A DNA stretch of 12,528 nucleotides from an uncultured bacterium (GTDB lineage: Bacteria > Cyanobacteriota > Vampirovibrionia > Gastranaerophilales > Gastranaerophilaceae). Positions 1 to 6,447 of the stretch are shown one piece after another; within the stretch, counting starts at the first letter, position 1; every line of letters begins with the position of its first letter. Made by a program: the position numbers and the translations under genes. The notes beneath the pieces are model-generated. The model made no database searches. It saw only the letters and a program-made list of their open reading frames with translations, and was not told where the DNA came from. Location: assembly GCA_949286405.1 (NCBI GenBank), contig CASECH010000037.1, forward strand, positions 1 to 12,528. The letters are read 5' to 3'.

Positions 1-533
1 ATTGTCAAAATTAATTCAGTAGACACATCCGCATTCAATTTCGTACCTACATCAGAATACGTATGACTTAAATCTCCCTGAAATACTATCAAAGCTCCGG
101 TATGAGATTTAGATAAATATTTCACAGCCTCAATCAACTCTTTAACAACATCAATTTTTTTATCTTTTTTCTTACTATCATTTGCTGTAAAAAGACGACT
201 TATAAAATCAACTTGCCCTAAAAATCCCAAAAAACGTCTTAACTCAGGTTGAAAAATGACAATAAGACTCAAAGTAACCAAAGTTACAACCGATTTCAAA
301 AACATTCCAATAATTTTCAAATCAAGTTTTACAAGAATCTCACTAAAGACCCAAGCAAACACGATTATCAACAAACCTTTTACAAATTTTTCTGACTGCG
401 TGTTTTTAATAAACTTCTTATATAAAAACAATAATAATCCCACAAGGAAAACTATTTGAATTATATCAGACCAATTCAAAGAAAATTCTAAAAATCTAAT
501 TTGTTGTAATATGTAAGCTAAAATATCTGTCAT
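1..533 (-). CDS. cdaA: CdaA-type diadenylate cyclase (c-di-AMP synthase), partial
   Basis: The first 177 residues of a protein are readable; the 3' end lies beyond the window edge. Three hydrophobic segments at about residues 23-38, 51-69 and 74-95 are followed by IVIFQPELRR (91-100), the signature at the end of the CdaA membrane domain. A linker and the beginning of the DisA_N cyclase fold follow (TGALIVFQ at 145-152, then LNADVSTELI near 166-175). CdaA enzymes condense two ATP into c-di-AMP at the inner membrane and influence osmolyte and cell-wall homeostasis. The catalytic DGA and RHR motifs would lie beyond the edge and cannot be checked. The usual length is about 270 residues, so about two thirds is visible. 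The start overlaps the lysA stop by one base (TAATG), which implies coupled translation. The identification is firm by motif order; activity is inferred. Confidence 0.93.
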   Translation of the reverse strand, partial: MTDILAYILQQIRFLEFSLNWSDIIQIVFLVGLLLFLYKKFIKNTQSEKFVKGLLIIVFAWVFSEILVKLDLKIIGMFLKSVVTLVTLSLIVIFQPELRRFLGFLGQVDFISRLFTANDSKKKDKKIDVVKELIEAVKYLSKSHTGALIVFQGDLSHTYSDVGTKLNADVSTELILT

Positions 534-1864
534 TAGTCTCTCTTCAGTCTATCAGGAATTACATCGTGAGAAATTAAGTCATCTAATGTCTCTCTATTTA
601 CTATAATATCAGATTGAGAATTATTTACAAGTACCATTGCAGATTTTTGTACTCTATTATAATTAGAAGCCATAGAATAATTATATGCACCGGTGTTGTA
701 AACACATACTATATCACCTTCTTCAAGTTCAGGCAATAAAACATCTTTTATCAAAATATCCCCTGACTCACAAAATCTTCCTGCAATAGTAACAGTTTTC
801 GCTAATTCTTGTGAAGGTTTATTAACAATTTCACAAGAATATTTAGCTTGATACATACTTGGTCTAGCATTATCAGCCATACCACCATCTACTGCAAAAT
901 ATGTTTTACCCTTTGGAACCTGTTTTGAACTACCAATAGTGTACAGAGTAACACCAGCAGTAGATATAATACTTCTTCCAGGTTCAATAAATAATGCAGG
1001 AGGTTCTATTCCATATTTTTCAATACAAGAATTCAACCTAGATATAATTTTATCGGCAATTTCATATGTAGAAGGAGGTACATCTTCATCATTATATTTA
1101 ACACCTAGTCCTCCACCTACATTAACCTCATCAAGTTTTAAAGAGAATTTTTCATCTAAACGAGCAATTTCTTTAACTAAAATTTCTATTTCATCACCAT
1201 AGATAGAAGTCTCAAATATTTGCGACCCAATATGTGCATGCAAACCATGCAATTTTAAATTTTTGTATTCATTTAATATTACTTCAACAGCTTCATCAAT
1301 TTGGGTAAGATCAAACCCAAATTTAGAATCCAAGTGACCTGTTTGTATATATTCATGAGTATGACACTCTATCCCAGGAGTAATTCTTAAAAGAATATCA
1401 ACAATTTTATTTTTACTTTTTGCTATTTCATCTAACAAAGAAAGCTCAAAAAAATTATCTACCGAAATTCTTCCAACACCTAAATCAATTGCAAGAGTTA
1501 ATTCTTCAAAAGATTTGTTATTACCATTGAACAAAACCTTATTCATATCAACTCCTGCTTTATATACAGTATAAATTTCACCTGCTGATACAACATCAAA
1601 CCCAAAACCTTCTTGAGCTAAAAGAGCAGAAGTAGCCATAGTACATAAAGCCTTAGATGCATACATCATATTAACTTTTGGATACCCCGAAAAGGCTTTT
1701 TTATAATCAGCACAAATACTTCTAATCGTCGTTTCATCCATAACATATAACGGAGTGTCATATTTTTGAGCTAATTCAACTAAATCACAGCCACCAATTT
1801 CGATATTTCCATTTTCACCAATCTTAGCAGTAACAGGTTTTAATAATTGATTTGTAGTTTTCAT
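533..1864 (-). CDS. lysA: Diaminopimelate decarboxylase
   Basis: A 443-residue PLP-dependent fold-III decarboxylase converting meso-diaminopimelate to L-lysine and CO2, the last step of lysine synthesis, in the cytosol. Visible motifs are YASK (68-71, with K71 as the expected PLP lysine), HIGSQI (211-216), GGGLGV (250-255, phosphate binding), EPGRSI (294-299) and CESGD (365-369, where the Cys/Glu pair contributes to the active site across the dimer). The GAYNYSMASNYN segment (392-403) is also typical. Length is close to the family norm of about 420. The nearest SD-like sequence (AAGAGG) sits unusually far from the ATG, about 12 bases. It follows the prenyltransferase by 34 bases and overlaps cdaA by one base, so it is inside a minus-strand operon. 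The lysA-cdaA order resembles cyanobacterial genomes (from memory). No residue looks missing. Confidence 0.97.
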   Translation of the reverse strand: MKTTNQLLKPVTAKIGENGNIEIGGCDLVELAQKYDTPLYVMDETTIRSICADYKKAFSGYPKVNMMYASKALCTMATSALLAQEGFGFDVVSAGEIYTVYKAGVDMNKVLFNGNNKSFEELTLAIDLGVGRISVDNFFELSLLDEIAKSKNKIVDILLRITPGIECHTHEYIQTGHLDSKFGFDLTQIDEAVEVILNEYKNLKLHGLHAHIGSQIFETSIYGDEIEILVKEIARLDEKFSLKLDEVNVGGGLGVKYNDEDVPPSTYEIADKIISRLNSCIEKYGIEPPALFIEPGRSIISTAGVTLYTIGSSKQVPKGKTYFAVDGGMADNARPSMYQAKYSCEIVNKPSQELAKTVTIAGRFCESGDILIKDVLLPELEEGDIVCVYNTGAYNYSMASNYNRVQKSAMVLVNNSQSDIIVNRETLDDLISHDVIPDRLKRD

Positions 1865-1898
1865 AAAATTTATAACCTCTTAAAAATCCTCTATAAAC

Positions 1899-2855
1899 TT
1901 AAAATAACATAACTATAGTTAAAATTAAAGAGAAAAATACCATTAAATTTCTTGCCTGAAAAAGTCTAAAATAAAAAGGAGCAACCGGCATTTTTCTTAT
2001 TGTATTCCAACTATCCAAAGGATAATTATACCAACTGACATCAGGTAAGTTTTTCTTATCTTTATTATATTCTTTCATATACTCATACAATTTCAAAGCT
2101 AAAGGCATAGTTAAATATGTTGCAAAGAACCAATAATTCCATACCTTAATCGCAAACAATCCAATAAAAAAATACCCAATCAAATATATATACCATAACA
2201 ATTTTAAAGCAGCATTCTTATCCCCAATTCGACAACAAAGAGTTTTCTTATGAGCGACCATATCCCCATCAAAATCTAAAAGAGTATGTGTGTATAAAAG
2301 ACCAATCGTAAACATTACAACCGCAACAGAAAGGATTAAAACATTTATAGAAAAATTCTTCATCATTACATAATATACCCCTTCAAAAAGTAATGGTCCA
2401 AAGGCAATACCAACAGCAATTTCACTAAGCCCAACCAAAGAAAGTCTTGCATATAAAAGAGTAATTCCCCCACCAATTAAACTTAACCACAACACAGGCA
2501 AACCAGTTCTAAAAAATAAAAAGACTCCTGTTAAAATAGCTATACTACAATAAAAAATAACCACACATAACAAATCATTTAAAGATGCTTGACCATTTTT
2601 TATGTACTCACACTTACTTTTCTGAGCAGAATTAATAAACCTTTCATCTTTACACAAAATTTTGTAATCTACATAATCATCAAATAAGTTTGTAGCCAAA
2701 TGTGCCATTGATATACCAACAAGAGCAATAATCCCATTCAAAATATCACCATTATGCCTTAGTGCGTAAACAAAAACAACGAGCCAAGACATAAAAGTCA
2801 TAGGTAAAGAAAAAACTCTCGAATTTTCTAACCAAAATCTAACACGATTAAACAT
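1899..2855 (-). CDS. UbiA/MenA-like membrane prenyltransferase
   Basis: A 318-residue polytopic membrane protein with roughly eight or nine hydrophobic helices. The first Asp-rich motif is NLFDDYVDYK (56-65) and the second is LDFDGD followed by AHKKTL (193-206), corresponding to the two Mg-prenyl-diphosphate sites of the UbiA superfamily. The spacing, the NG-x-S segment near 87-91 and the xLCCRIG that follows the second motif resemble MenA-type enzymes. The Asn normally found a few residues before the second motif appears as His190. The C-terminal part after 260 is a soluble loop plus one last helix. It probably transfers a polyprenyl chain to an aromatic acceptor or a related substrate; the acceptor cannot be told, and no other quinone gene is present here. 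An SD-like GGGGAG lies about 13 bases before the ATG, which is long. It sits mid-operon, 34 bases on either side from its neighbours. Confidence 0.8.
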   Translation of the reverse strand: MFNRVRFWLENSRVFSLPMTFMSWLVVFVYALRHNGDILNGIIALVGISMAHLATNLFDDYVDYKILCKDERFINSAQKSKCEYIKNGQASLNDLLCVVIFYCSIAILTGVFLFFRTGLPVLWLSLIGGGITLLYARLSLVGLSEIAVGIAFGPLLFEGVYYVMMKNFSINVLILSVAVVMFTIGLLYTHTLLDFDGDMVAHKKTLCCRIGDKNAALKLLWYIYLIGYFFIGLFAIKVWNYWFFATYLTMPLALKLYEYMKEYNKDKKNLPDVSWYNYPLDSWNTIRKMPVAPFYFRLFQARNLMVFFSLILTIVMLF

Positions 2856-2889
2856 ACAAAAAACTTATCTCCCCTAATCACAAATTATA

Positions 2890-3108
2890 CTATTTCAAAA
2901 GACTTTTCATTCCTACAACAGCTTCATAACTTGCACCTGCCTCCAAAATTTCTTCAGCAGTAAGTCCGAAAAGAGTCACTATTCCATACACATCCTTATC
3001 ACCATTTTCCAAAAGTTCAACAACAGTCTTCACTGCCTCTTCTCTTGTTAAACGCGAGAATCTATCATTTATGCCTAGATGTAAACTTCTTTTTTTAGCT
3101 TTTCCCAT
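2890..3108 (-). CDS. Small conserved-looking protein of unknown function (72 aa)
   Basis: I do not recognise this protein. It is 72 residues long, with a basic N-terminus (GKAKKRSLHLGINDRFSRLT, 2-21) followed by predicted helices (EEAVKTVVELLE at 23-34; DVYGIVTLFGLTAEEILEAG at 39-58; YEAVVGMKSLL at 61-71). The second half has the small, alternating hydrophobic look of a short helical bundle or a helix-turn-helix-like fold. No Cys, signal peptide or membrane segment is present. It lies 23 bases after the ROK kinase gene and 34 bases before the prenyltransferase gene on the same strand, so it is very likely co-transcribed. The SD is weak (no clear GGAG upstream). The tight fit between two real genes and the lack of a competing frame support it as coding. 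Function is unknown. Confidence 0.68.
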   Translation of the reverse strand: MGKAKKRSLHLGINDRFSRLTREEAVKTVVELLENGDKDVYGIVTLFGLTAEEILEAGASYEAVVGMKSLLK

Positions 3109-3131
3109 TTATACAACCAATCTTTTTAAGG

Positions 3132-4007
3132 CTATATCCCAACATTTAGAGCTAACAAAGCGGCACCAATCATACCGGAATAATTCCCTGCCTGAGCAGT
3201 TACAACTTTTGCCGGCGTGGTAACAATTTGTGAATTCATTTCTGTTTCCAAATATTCAACATTAACAAATTCTGCCATTGAACCTGAAAGCACAAAAACA
3301 TCAGGATCAAATATATTTGCAAGCCCTATTAACCCATTTAAAATATCATCCTGCCATTTATTAAAAACTTCAGTCATTTTAACATCACCACTTCGCATAC
3401 CTTGAATGACATCATATGTAGTAACATCTTCCCTACCAAGGATTTCTTCGGCAGTCAATTTCAACCCAGTCCCTGACGCATAAGCTTCAAAACAATCCCA
3501 AGATCCGCAAGTGCACTTTCTATGTTTGTCATCTCTCATCTTAAAATGCATTTCACCTGCAGCACCATTTTTCCCCTTATAAAGCTTATTATCAAGAATA
3601 ATTCCGCCACCTACACCTGTACCAAGCGTAAGCATAACAGAATAAGGCATCCCCCTAGATGCTCCGATTATATGTTCAGCCCAAGCTGCAGCATTAGCAT
3701 CATTTTCAACAAAGACCGGTTTACTACTCAAACCTTTAAAATCCATTGAAGGATAACCTTCCGCAATATTTCCGGTAGAACCAAGAATCCCATCGTTTTT
3801 ATTATTAACTGCCCCACAAGTAGCAAATGCAATTACATCAACTTCATCTTCATACTTTTTTATAATTTCAGAAAACAACTTTTTAATTTCATCAAAAGTT
3901 TTTGGAGTATGGTGTTTTTCAACATCAGAAACTATTTTGCCATTTTCGTCAATTATCGTATTATAAATTTTTGTTCCACCGACATCTATTGCCAAAGCTT
4001 TTTTCAT
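3132..4007 (-). CDS. ROK-family sugar kinase, possibly N-acetylmannosamine kinase
   Basis: A 291-residue ROK kinase, the normal length for the family. The phosphate-1 motif DVGGTK is at 8-13, the catalytic Asp is D103 in ENDANAAAWAE (101-111), the phosphate-2 loop LGTGVGGG is at 128-135, and the zinc motif CTCGSWDC is at 165-172. The family norm GExGH is shortened to GEMHF (151-155), so the zinc His would be H154, one residue closer than usual. ROK kinases phosphorylate hexoses or N-acetylhexosamines with ATP. The neighbour upstream in the operon is nanE, whose substrate is ManNAc-6-P, so ManNAc kinase (NanK-like) is the best inference, with glucokinase or GlcNAc kinase as alternatives. The gap to nanE is 67 bases and an SD-like AAAGGA lies about 11 bases before the ATG. 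Family is certain; substrate is not. Confidence 0.92.
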   Translation of the reverse strand: MKKALAIDVGGTKIYNTIIDENGKIVSDVEKHHTPKTFDEIKKLFSEIIKKYEDEVDVIAFATCGAVNNKNDGILGSTGNIAEGYPSMDFKGLSSKPVFVENDANAAAWAEHIIGASRGMPYSVMLTLGTGVGGGIILDNKLYKGKNGAAGEMHFKMRDDKHRKCTCGSWDCFEAYASGTGLKLTAEEILGREDVTTYDVIQGMRSGDVKMTEVFNKWQDDILNGLIGLANIFDPDVFVLSGSMAEFVNVEYLETEMNSQIVTTPAKVVTAQAGNYSGMIGAALLALNVGI

Positions 4008-4074
4008 CTATCTTATATCCTTTATTTTATCTACAAAACAAATTGACTTTTAGAACTTTTTCAGTTTCTGTCAT

Positions 4075-4755
4075 CTATCTTTGTACGAATCTTTTAGTAA
4101 TTAACTGAGGTCTTGTAATAGCCGAACCAATGACAACACAATGAGCACCAAGCTCAAACGCTCTATCAACCTCACTAGGTTCCCAAATTCTACCTTCAAG
4201 CACAACAGGCTTACCAGTTTCTTTAACTAAGCTTTCTAAAAGCTCAAAATCAGGTCCATCAGGTCTGTTTTGAGAAAACTGAGTATAACCTGACAAAGTG
4301 GTAGACAATATATCAGCACCCAATTTAGCTGCATTTATCCCTTCTTCTACAGTAGAAACATCAGCCATAGAAGCCTTTTTATTGATTTTTATATATTTAA
4401 TTATTTTTTCTAAAGTTTCGCCATTTGGTCTTGGACGCATAGTCCCGTCAAATGCAACAATATCAGCCCCAGCATCAATAAGTTCAATGACGTCTTTCAA
4501 AGTCGGCGTAATGTAAACTATTTCCTGCCAATTAGGAGGAATAACATCAGGCTTAGTAAGTCCAATCACAGGGACATCAAAAAGATGTTTTGCATTTTTA
4601 ACATCTCTAGCACCTGCAACTCTCAATGCACCAGCACCGCCTTTAATCACAGACTTCATCATCGCTACCATACATTTTTCTAAATACAAAGGCTCACTAG
4701 GCATAGCCTGAACTGAAACCACAACTTTATGTTCTAAACGATTAATTATATCCAT
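4075..4755 (-). CDS. nanE: N-acetylmannosamine-6-phosphate 2-epimerase
   Basis: A 226-residue TIM-barrel epimerase that interconverts ManNAc-6-P and GlcNAc-6-P, linking sialic acid or ManNAc salvage to amino-sugar metabolism. Family motifs in order: SVQAMPSEPL (14-23), GGAGALRVAGARD (39-51), IGLTKPD (64-70, with K68 the expected catalytic lysine), YITPTLKDV (81-89), FDGTMRPRPNGET (102-114), MADVSTVEEG (130-139), STTLSGYT (151-158) and LEGRIWEP (186-193). Length matches the family. It is the first gene of the minus-strand run reaching the left edge. No Shine-Dalgarno precedes the ATG; instead a TATAAT box ends only six bases upstream, so the transcript may be leaderless. No sialate lyase (nanA) or transporter is in view, so the source of ManNAc is unknown. 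Confidence 0.95.
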   Translation of the reverse strand: MDIINRLEHKVVVSVQAMPSEPLYLEKCMVAMMKSVIKGGAGALRVAGARDVKNAKHLFDVPVIGLTKPDVIPPNWQEIVYITPTLKDVIELIDAGADIVAFDGTMRPRPNGETLEKIIKYIKINKKASMADVSTVEEGINAAKLGADILSTTLSGYTQFSQNRPDGPDFELLESLVKETGKPVVLEGRIWEPSEVDRAFELGAHCVVIGSAITRPQLITKRFVQR

Positions 4756-4757
4756 AG

Positions 4758-4799
4758 ATATATTATAACTTAAAAATTTTTATTTAGGTTATAATATAT
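4758..4799. promoter_or_regulatory. Divergent nanE / M16 promoter region, 42-bp near-palindrome
   Basis: The 62-base gap between the divergent nanE and M16 genes is dominated by a perfect 12-bp inverted repeat, ATATATTATAAC at 4758-4769 and GTTATAATATAT at 4788-4799. The 18-bp spacer is itself partly self-complementary. Each arm contains an outward-pointing TATAAT: 4762-4767 read toward nanE and 4790-4795 read toward the peptidase. At 17 bp upstream of each box the -35 positions read AACCTA and AACTTA, poor matches, so either an activator or -10-dominant promoters may be involved. The palindrome could also be a binding site for a dimeric regulator. Promoter roles are inferred from sequence. 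Confidence 0.6.
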
Positions 4800-4805
4800 A
4801 AAAAA

Positions 4806-4810
4806 GAGGA
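4806..4810 (+). promoter_or_regulatory. Ribosome binding site of the M16 peptidase
   Basis: GAGGA sits seven bases before the ATG at 4818, within a short leader of about 16 bases if transcription starts near 4802. It contrasts with the divergent nanE, which has no such site. Confidence 0.7.
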
Positions 4811-4817
4811 AGAGATT

Positions 4818-6149
4818 ATGAAAAAAAGCTTAGTAAAATATCCGTTTTTAACAGAAGACGTAGAGATTTATGAAAGAAAAAATGGTCATAAAATAGTTTT
4901 AGCACACAAAGAAGGTGAACTTGTAAACGTAAGTACTTGGGTAAAAACAGGTTCTATAAATGAAAATAATAAAAACAACGGAATTTCACATTTTCTTGAA
5001 CACCTTATGTTCAAAGGAACACATAAACATAAAGCTGGCGAATTTGATAAAATACTTGAAGCTAAAGGAGCTATCGTAAACGCAGCGACTTGGAAAGACT
5101 ATACATTCTACTACGTAACCCTACCTAAAGGGCCGCAAAATAAAGATTTATACCAAGCAATAGAATTACATGCCGATATGATGATTGACCCTGTATTACC
5201 TGAAGAAGAAATAGGAGCACCGTTTAATTTAAACGACCATACAGTAACAGATAAAAGAGAACGTCATGTCGTAATAGAAGAAATAAGAATGCGTAAAGAC
5301 CAAAACTGGACAAAAGTATACAACGCGTGTAACTTCAACATGTACACCAAACATCCTTACAAAAGAGATGTAATAGGTACTCCTGAAATAATTTCTCAAG
5401 TAACTCAACAAGAAATTATGAACTACTATAAAACGTTCTATACCCCTGAAAATATGACAACTATAATAGTTGGTGATTTTGACAAAGAAAAAGTCCTTGA
5501 AAAAGTAGAAAAAGAATTCGACTTCAACGGACGTACAAATTCTCCTAGTCCACAAAGAGAAATTGATACTCCGACAGATCATACAATTTTTATAGAAAAC
5601 AAAGCAAAAGTTAATACATCATACCTTATGGTAGGATTTCTCGGACCAAAAGCTAACAATTTAAAAGAAAACATTTCTCTTGATTTAATAAGCATAATTC
5701 TTGGAGAAGGTACAAGTTGCAGACTTTATCAAAACCTTATAGAAAAACAATCTGAACCTATTTTCAATATTGTAGGTTCTGAACATTATCAATTTAAAGA
5801 TGGAAATAATTTCTTTATTCAAGCCAATTTCAAGCCAGAAAAACGCGACATAGCGATTGATTTAATAAAAAAAGAAATGACAAATCTACTTAATAATAAA
5901 ATTTCACAAGAAGAACTTCTAAAAGCCAAAAAGAAAGTTAAATCAAGATTTGCATACTCTGCAGAAACAGTATCAGAAATTGGAGAAACAATCGGCTACT
6001 ATATGACAGTATGTGACAATTTAAAACTGATTGAAGATTACCTAAAAGATGTTGAAGATATCACCATCGAAGATCTTGAAAACTCAATTAAAACATATCT
6101 TGATATTAATAATGCAGTAATTTCTGTACTTGATCCTGAAGAAGCATAA
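4818..6149 (+). CDS. M16-family zinc metallopeptidase
   Basis: A 443-residue single-chain M16 (pitrilysin/processing-peptidase) protein. The inverted zinc motif HFLEH is at 58-62 (H58, E61, H62), in the context GISHFLEHLMFKGT typical of the family. The distal zinc Glu should lie in VVIEEIRMRKD (151-161). Between PEE (128-130) and that segment there is an extra stretch of about 13 residues (133-145, starting GAPFNLND) that ordinary M16 proteins lack. The second, inactive-type domain follows (from about 240, with SLDLISIILGEGTSCRLY near 288-305). There is no signal peptide or membrane segment, so it is likely cytosolic. M16 enzymes degrade or process peptides; the substrate here is unknown. It is monocistronic, with its own promoter in the palindromic divergent region and a strong hairpin just after the stop. 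Confidence 0.93.
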   Translation: MKKSLVKYPFLTEDVEIYERKNGHKIVLAHKEGELVNVSTWVKTGSINENNKNNGISHFLEHLMFKGTHKHKAGEFDKILEAKGAIVNAATWKDYTFYYVTLPKGPQNKDLYQAIELHADMMIDPVLPEEEIGAPFNLNDHTVTDKRERHVVIEEIRMRKDQNWTKVYNACNFNMYTKHPYKRDVIGTPEIISQVTQQEIMNYYKTFYTPENMTTIIVGDFDKEKVLEKVEKEFDFNGRTNSPSPQREIDTPTDHTIFIENKAKVNTSYLMVGFLGPKANNLKENISLDLISIILGEGTSCRLYQNLIEKQSEPIFNIVGSEHYQFKDGNNFFIQANFKPEKRDIAIDLIKKEMTNLLNNKISQEELLKAKKKVKSRFAYSAETVSEIGETIGYYMTVCDNLKLIEDYLKDVEDITIEDLENSIKTYLDINNAVISVLDPEEA

Positions 6150-6150
6150 A

Positions 6151-6366
6151 TTAATTTTCGCATAGTTTTTTGCCGATTTTTTGGTTGTATTTTTCCAAAG
6201 AATCGGCAAATTTATTAGCCCTAAACTGCAAAAAATCAATATAAGTAACCAAATAAGATGTTTCATAATTATTCTCCACAGCATCTTTTAAAATCTGAAG
6301 CAAATCCAGCATTTGACAAAATTCTGCCTCAATATCACAAATATCATCAAACAAATCACTATTCAT
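6151..6366 (-). CDS. Small helical protein of unknown function (71 aa), divergent from an XRE regulator
   Basis: I do not recognise this protein. It has 71 residues, an acidic N-terminal half (MNSDLFDDICDIEAEF, 1-16) and a basic C-terminus. It is predicted almost entirely helical with heptad-like hydrophobics (LLQILKDAV, 22-30; YLVTYIDFLQFRANKF, 38-53), suggesting a coiled-coil dimer or helical hairpin. There is no signal peptide or membrane segment. An SD-like AAAGG lies about nine bases upstream. A perfect consensus promoter (TTGACA, 17-bp spacer, TATAAT) precedes it by about 45 bases, the best promoter in the window and a strong argument that the gene is real. It is convergent with the M16 gene, with one base between stops. 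Its divergent partner is a small XRE repressor, so regulation by that protein is likely. Candidates include a toxin or antitoxin partner or a small regulator or chaperone; none is demonstrated. Confidence 0.72.
   Translation of the reverse strand: MNSDLFDDICDIEAEFCQMLDLLQILKDAVENNYETSYLVTYIDFLQFRANKFADSLEKYNQKIGKKLCEN
6170..6209. terminator. 15-bp hairpin after the M16 stop, possible terminator
   Basis: Positions 6170-6184 and 6195-6209 form a 15-bp stem (outer arms TTGCCGATT and AATCGGCAA) with one G-T pair and a 10-base loop, starting 20 bases after the M16 stop. The following plus-strand bases are T-rich but contain no long T run, so termination efficiency is uncertain. The hairpin lies inside the 3' coding end of the convergent 71-aa gene, so it would be translated and opened on that mRNA. 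Confidence 0.6.
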
Positions 6367-6392
6367 AATTACCTACCTTTTTGCACTCTTTT

Positions 6393-6429
6393 AATGAATA
6401 TATTAACTATATTAGTAATTATATTCATT
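6393..6429. repeat. Inverted repeat with 10-bp arms in the divergent regulatory region
   Basis: AATGAATATA (6393-6402) is perfectly inverted as TATATTCATT (6420-6429), with a 17-bp AT-rich spacer. The right arm overlaps the -10 box of the minus-strand promoter and touches the 20-bp dyad. The sequence is AT-rich, so chance is not excluded, but position at the promoter suggests a second operator-like site. Confidence 0.45.
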
Positions 6430-6446
6430 TGATAAATATTTGTCAA
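6418..6446 (-). promoter_or_regulatory. Perfect consensus sigma70-type promoter for the 71-aa gene
   Basis: Read on the minus strand, TTGACA (6441-6446), a 17-bp spacer and TATAAT (6418-6423) match the consensus at all twelve positions. The start point would be near 6411, giving a leader of about 45 bases to the ATG at 6366. Its -35 box forms the right end of the 20-bp dyad, and its spacer contains the -35 of the opposing promoter. Confidence 0.8.
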
Positions 6447-6447
6447 A
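6428..6447. promoter_or_regulatory. 20-bp dyad, putative operator of the XRE regulator
   Basis: The two 10-bp half sites TTTGATAAAT (6428-6437) and ATTTGTCAAA (6438-6447) are inverted copies with one mismatch (consensus TTTGAYAAAT). The ends coincide with the -35 boxes of the two divergent promoters, so part of the symmetry could come from the boxes, but the central AAATATTT adds symmetry beyond them. A dimeric XRE protein bound here would cover both -35 boxes. A further half-site-like TTTGACAAAA lies at 6312-6321 inside the 71-aa gene. Confidence 0.55.

Noticed and set aside
256..459. Plus-strand open frame of 67 codons
   Set aside because: It lies fully opposite the cdaA reading frame, which encodes a recognisable CdaA membrane domain.
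939..1202. Plus-strand open frame of 87 codons
   Set aside because: Antisense to the well-supported lysA frame; its Ser/Pro-rich translation looks like a shadow and it has no SD.
4008..4074. Fifteen-codon open frame between nanE and the ROK gene, beginning at the TAGATG after the nanE stop, and a repeated 11-mer (TCATCTATCTT) at both ends of the gap
   Set aside because: The frame is too short and has no SD; the 11-mer repeat at 4004-4014 and 4071-4081 is AT-rich and has no clear role. A leader-peptide attenuator was considered, but there is no hairpin or codon bias to support it.
3217..4108. Several plus-strand open frames opposite the ROK kinase and nanE end
   Set aside because: All are antisense to recognised enzymes and have no ribosome binding site.
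5229..5582. Minus-strand open frame of 117 codons inside the M16 gene
   Set aside because: Antisense shadow; the Phe/Tyr/Cys-rich translation is unlike a real protein and the M16 frame is certain.
6084..6284. Minus-strand 66-codon frame overlapping the 71-aa gene
   Set aside because: The overlapping 71-aa frame has a perfect promoter and SD, and a better amino-acid composition.
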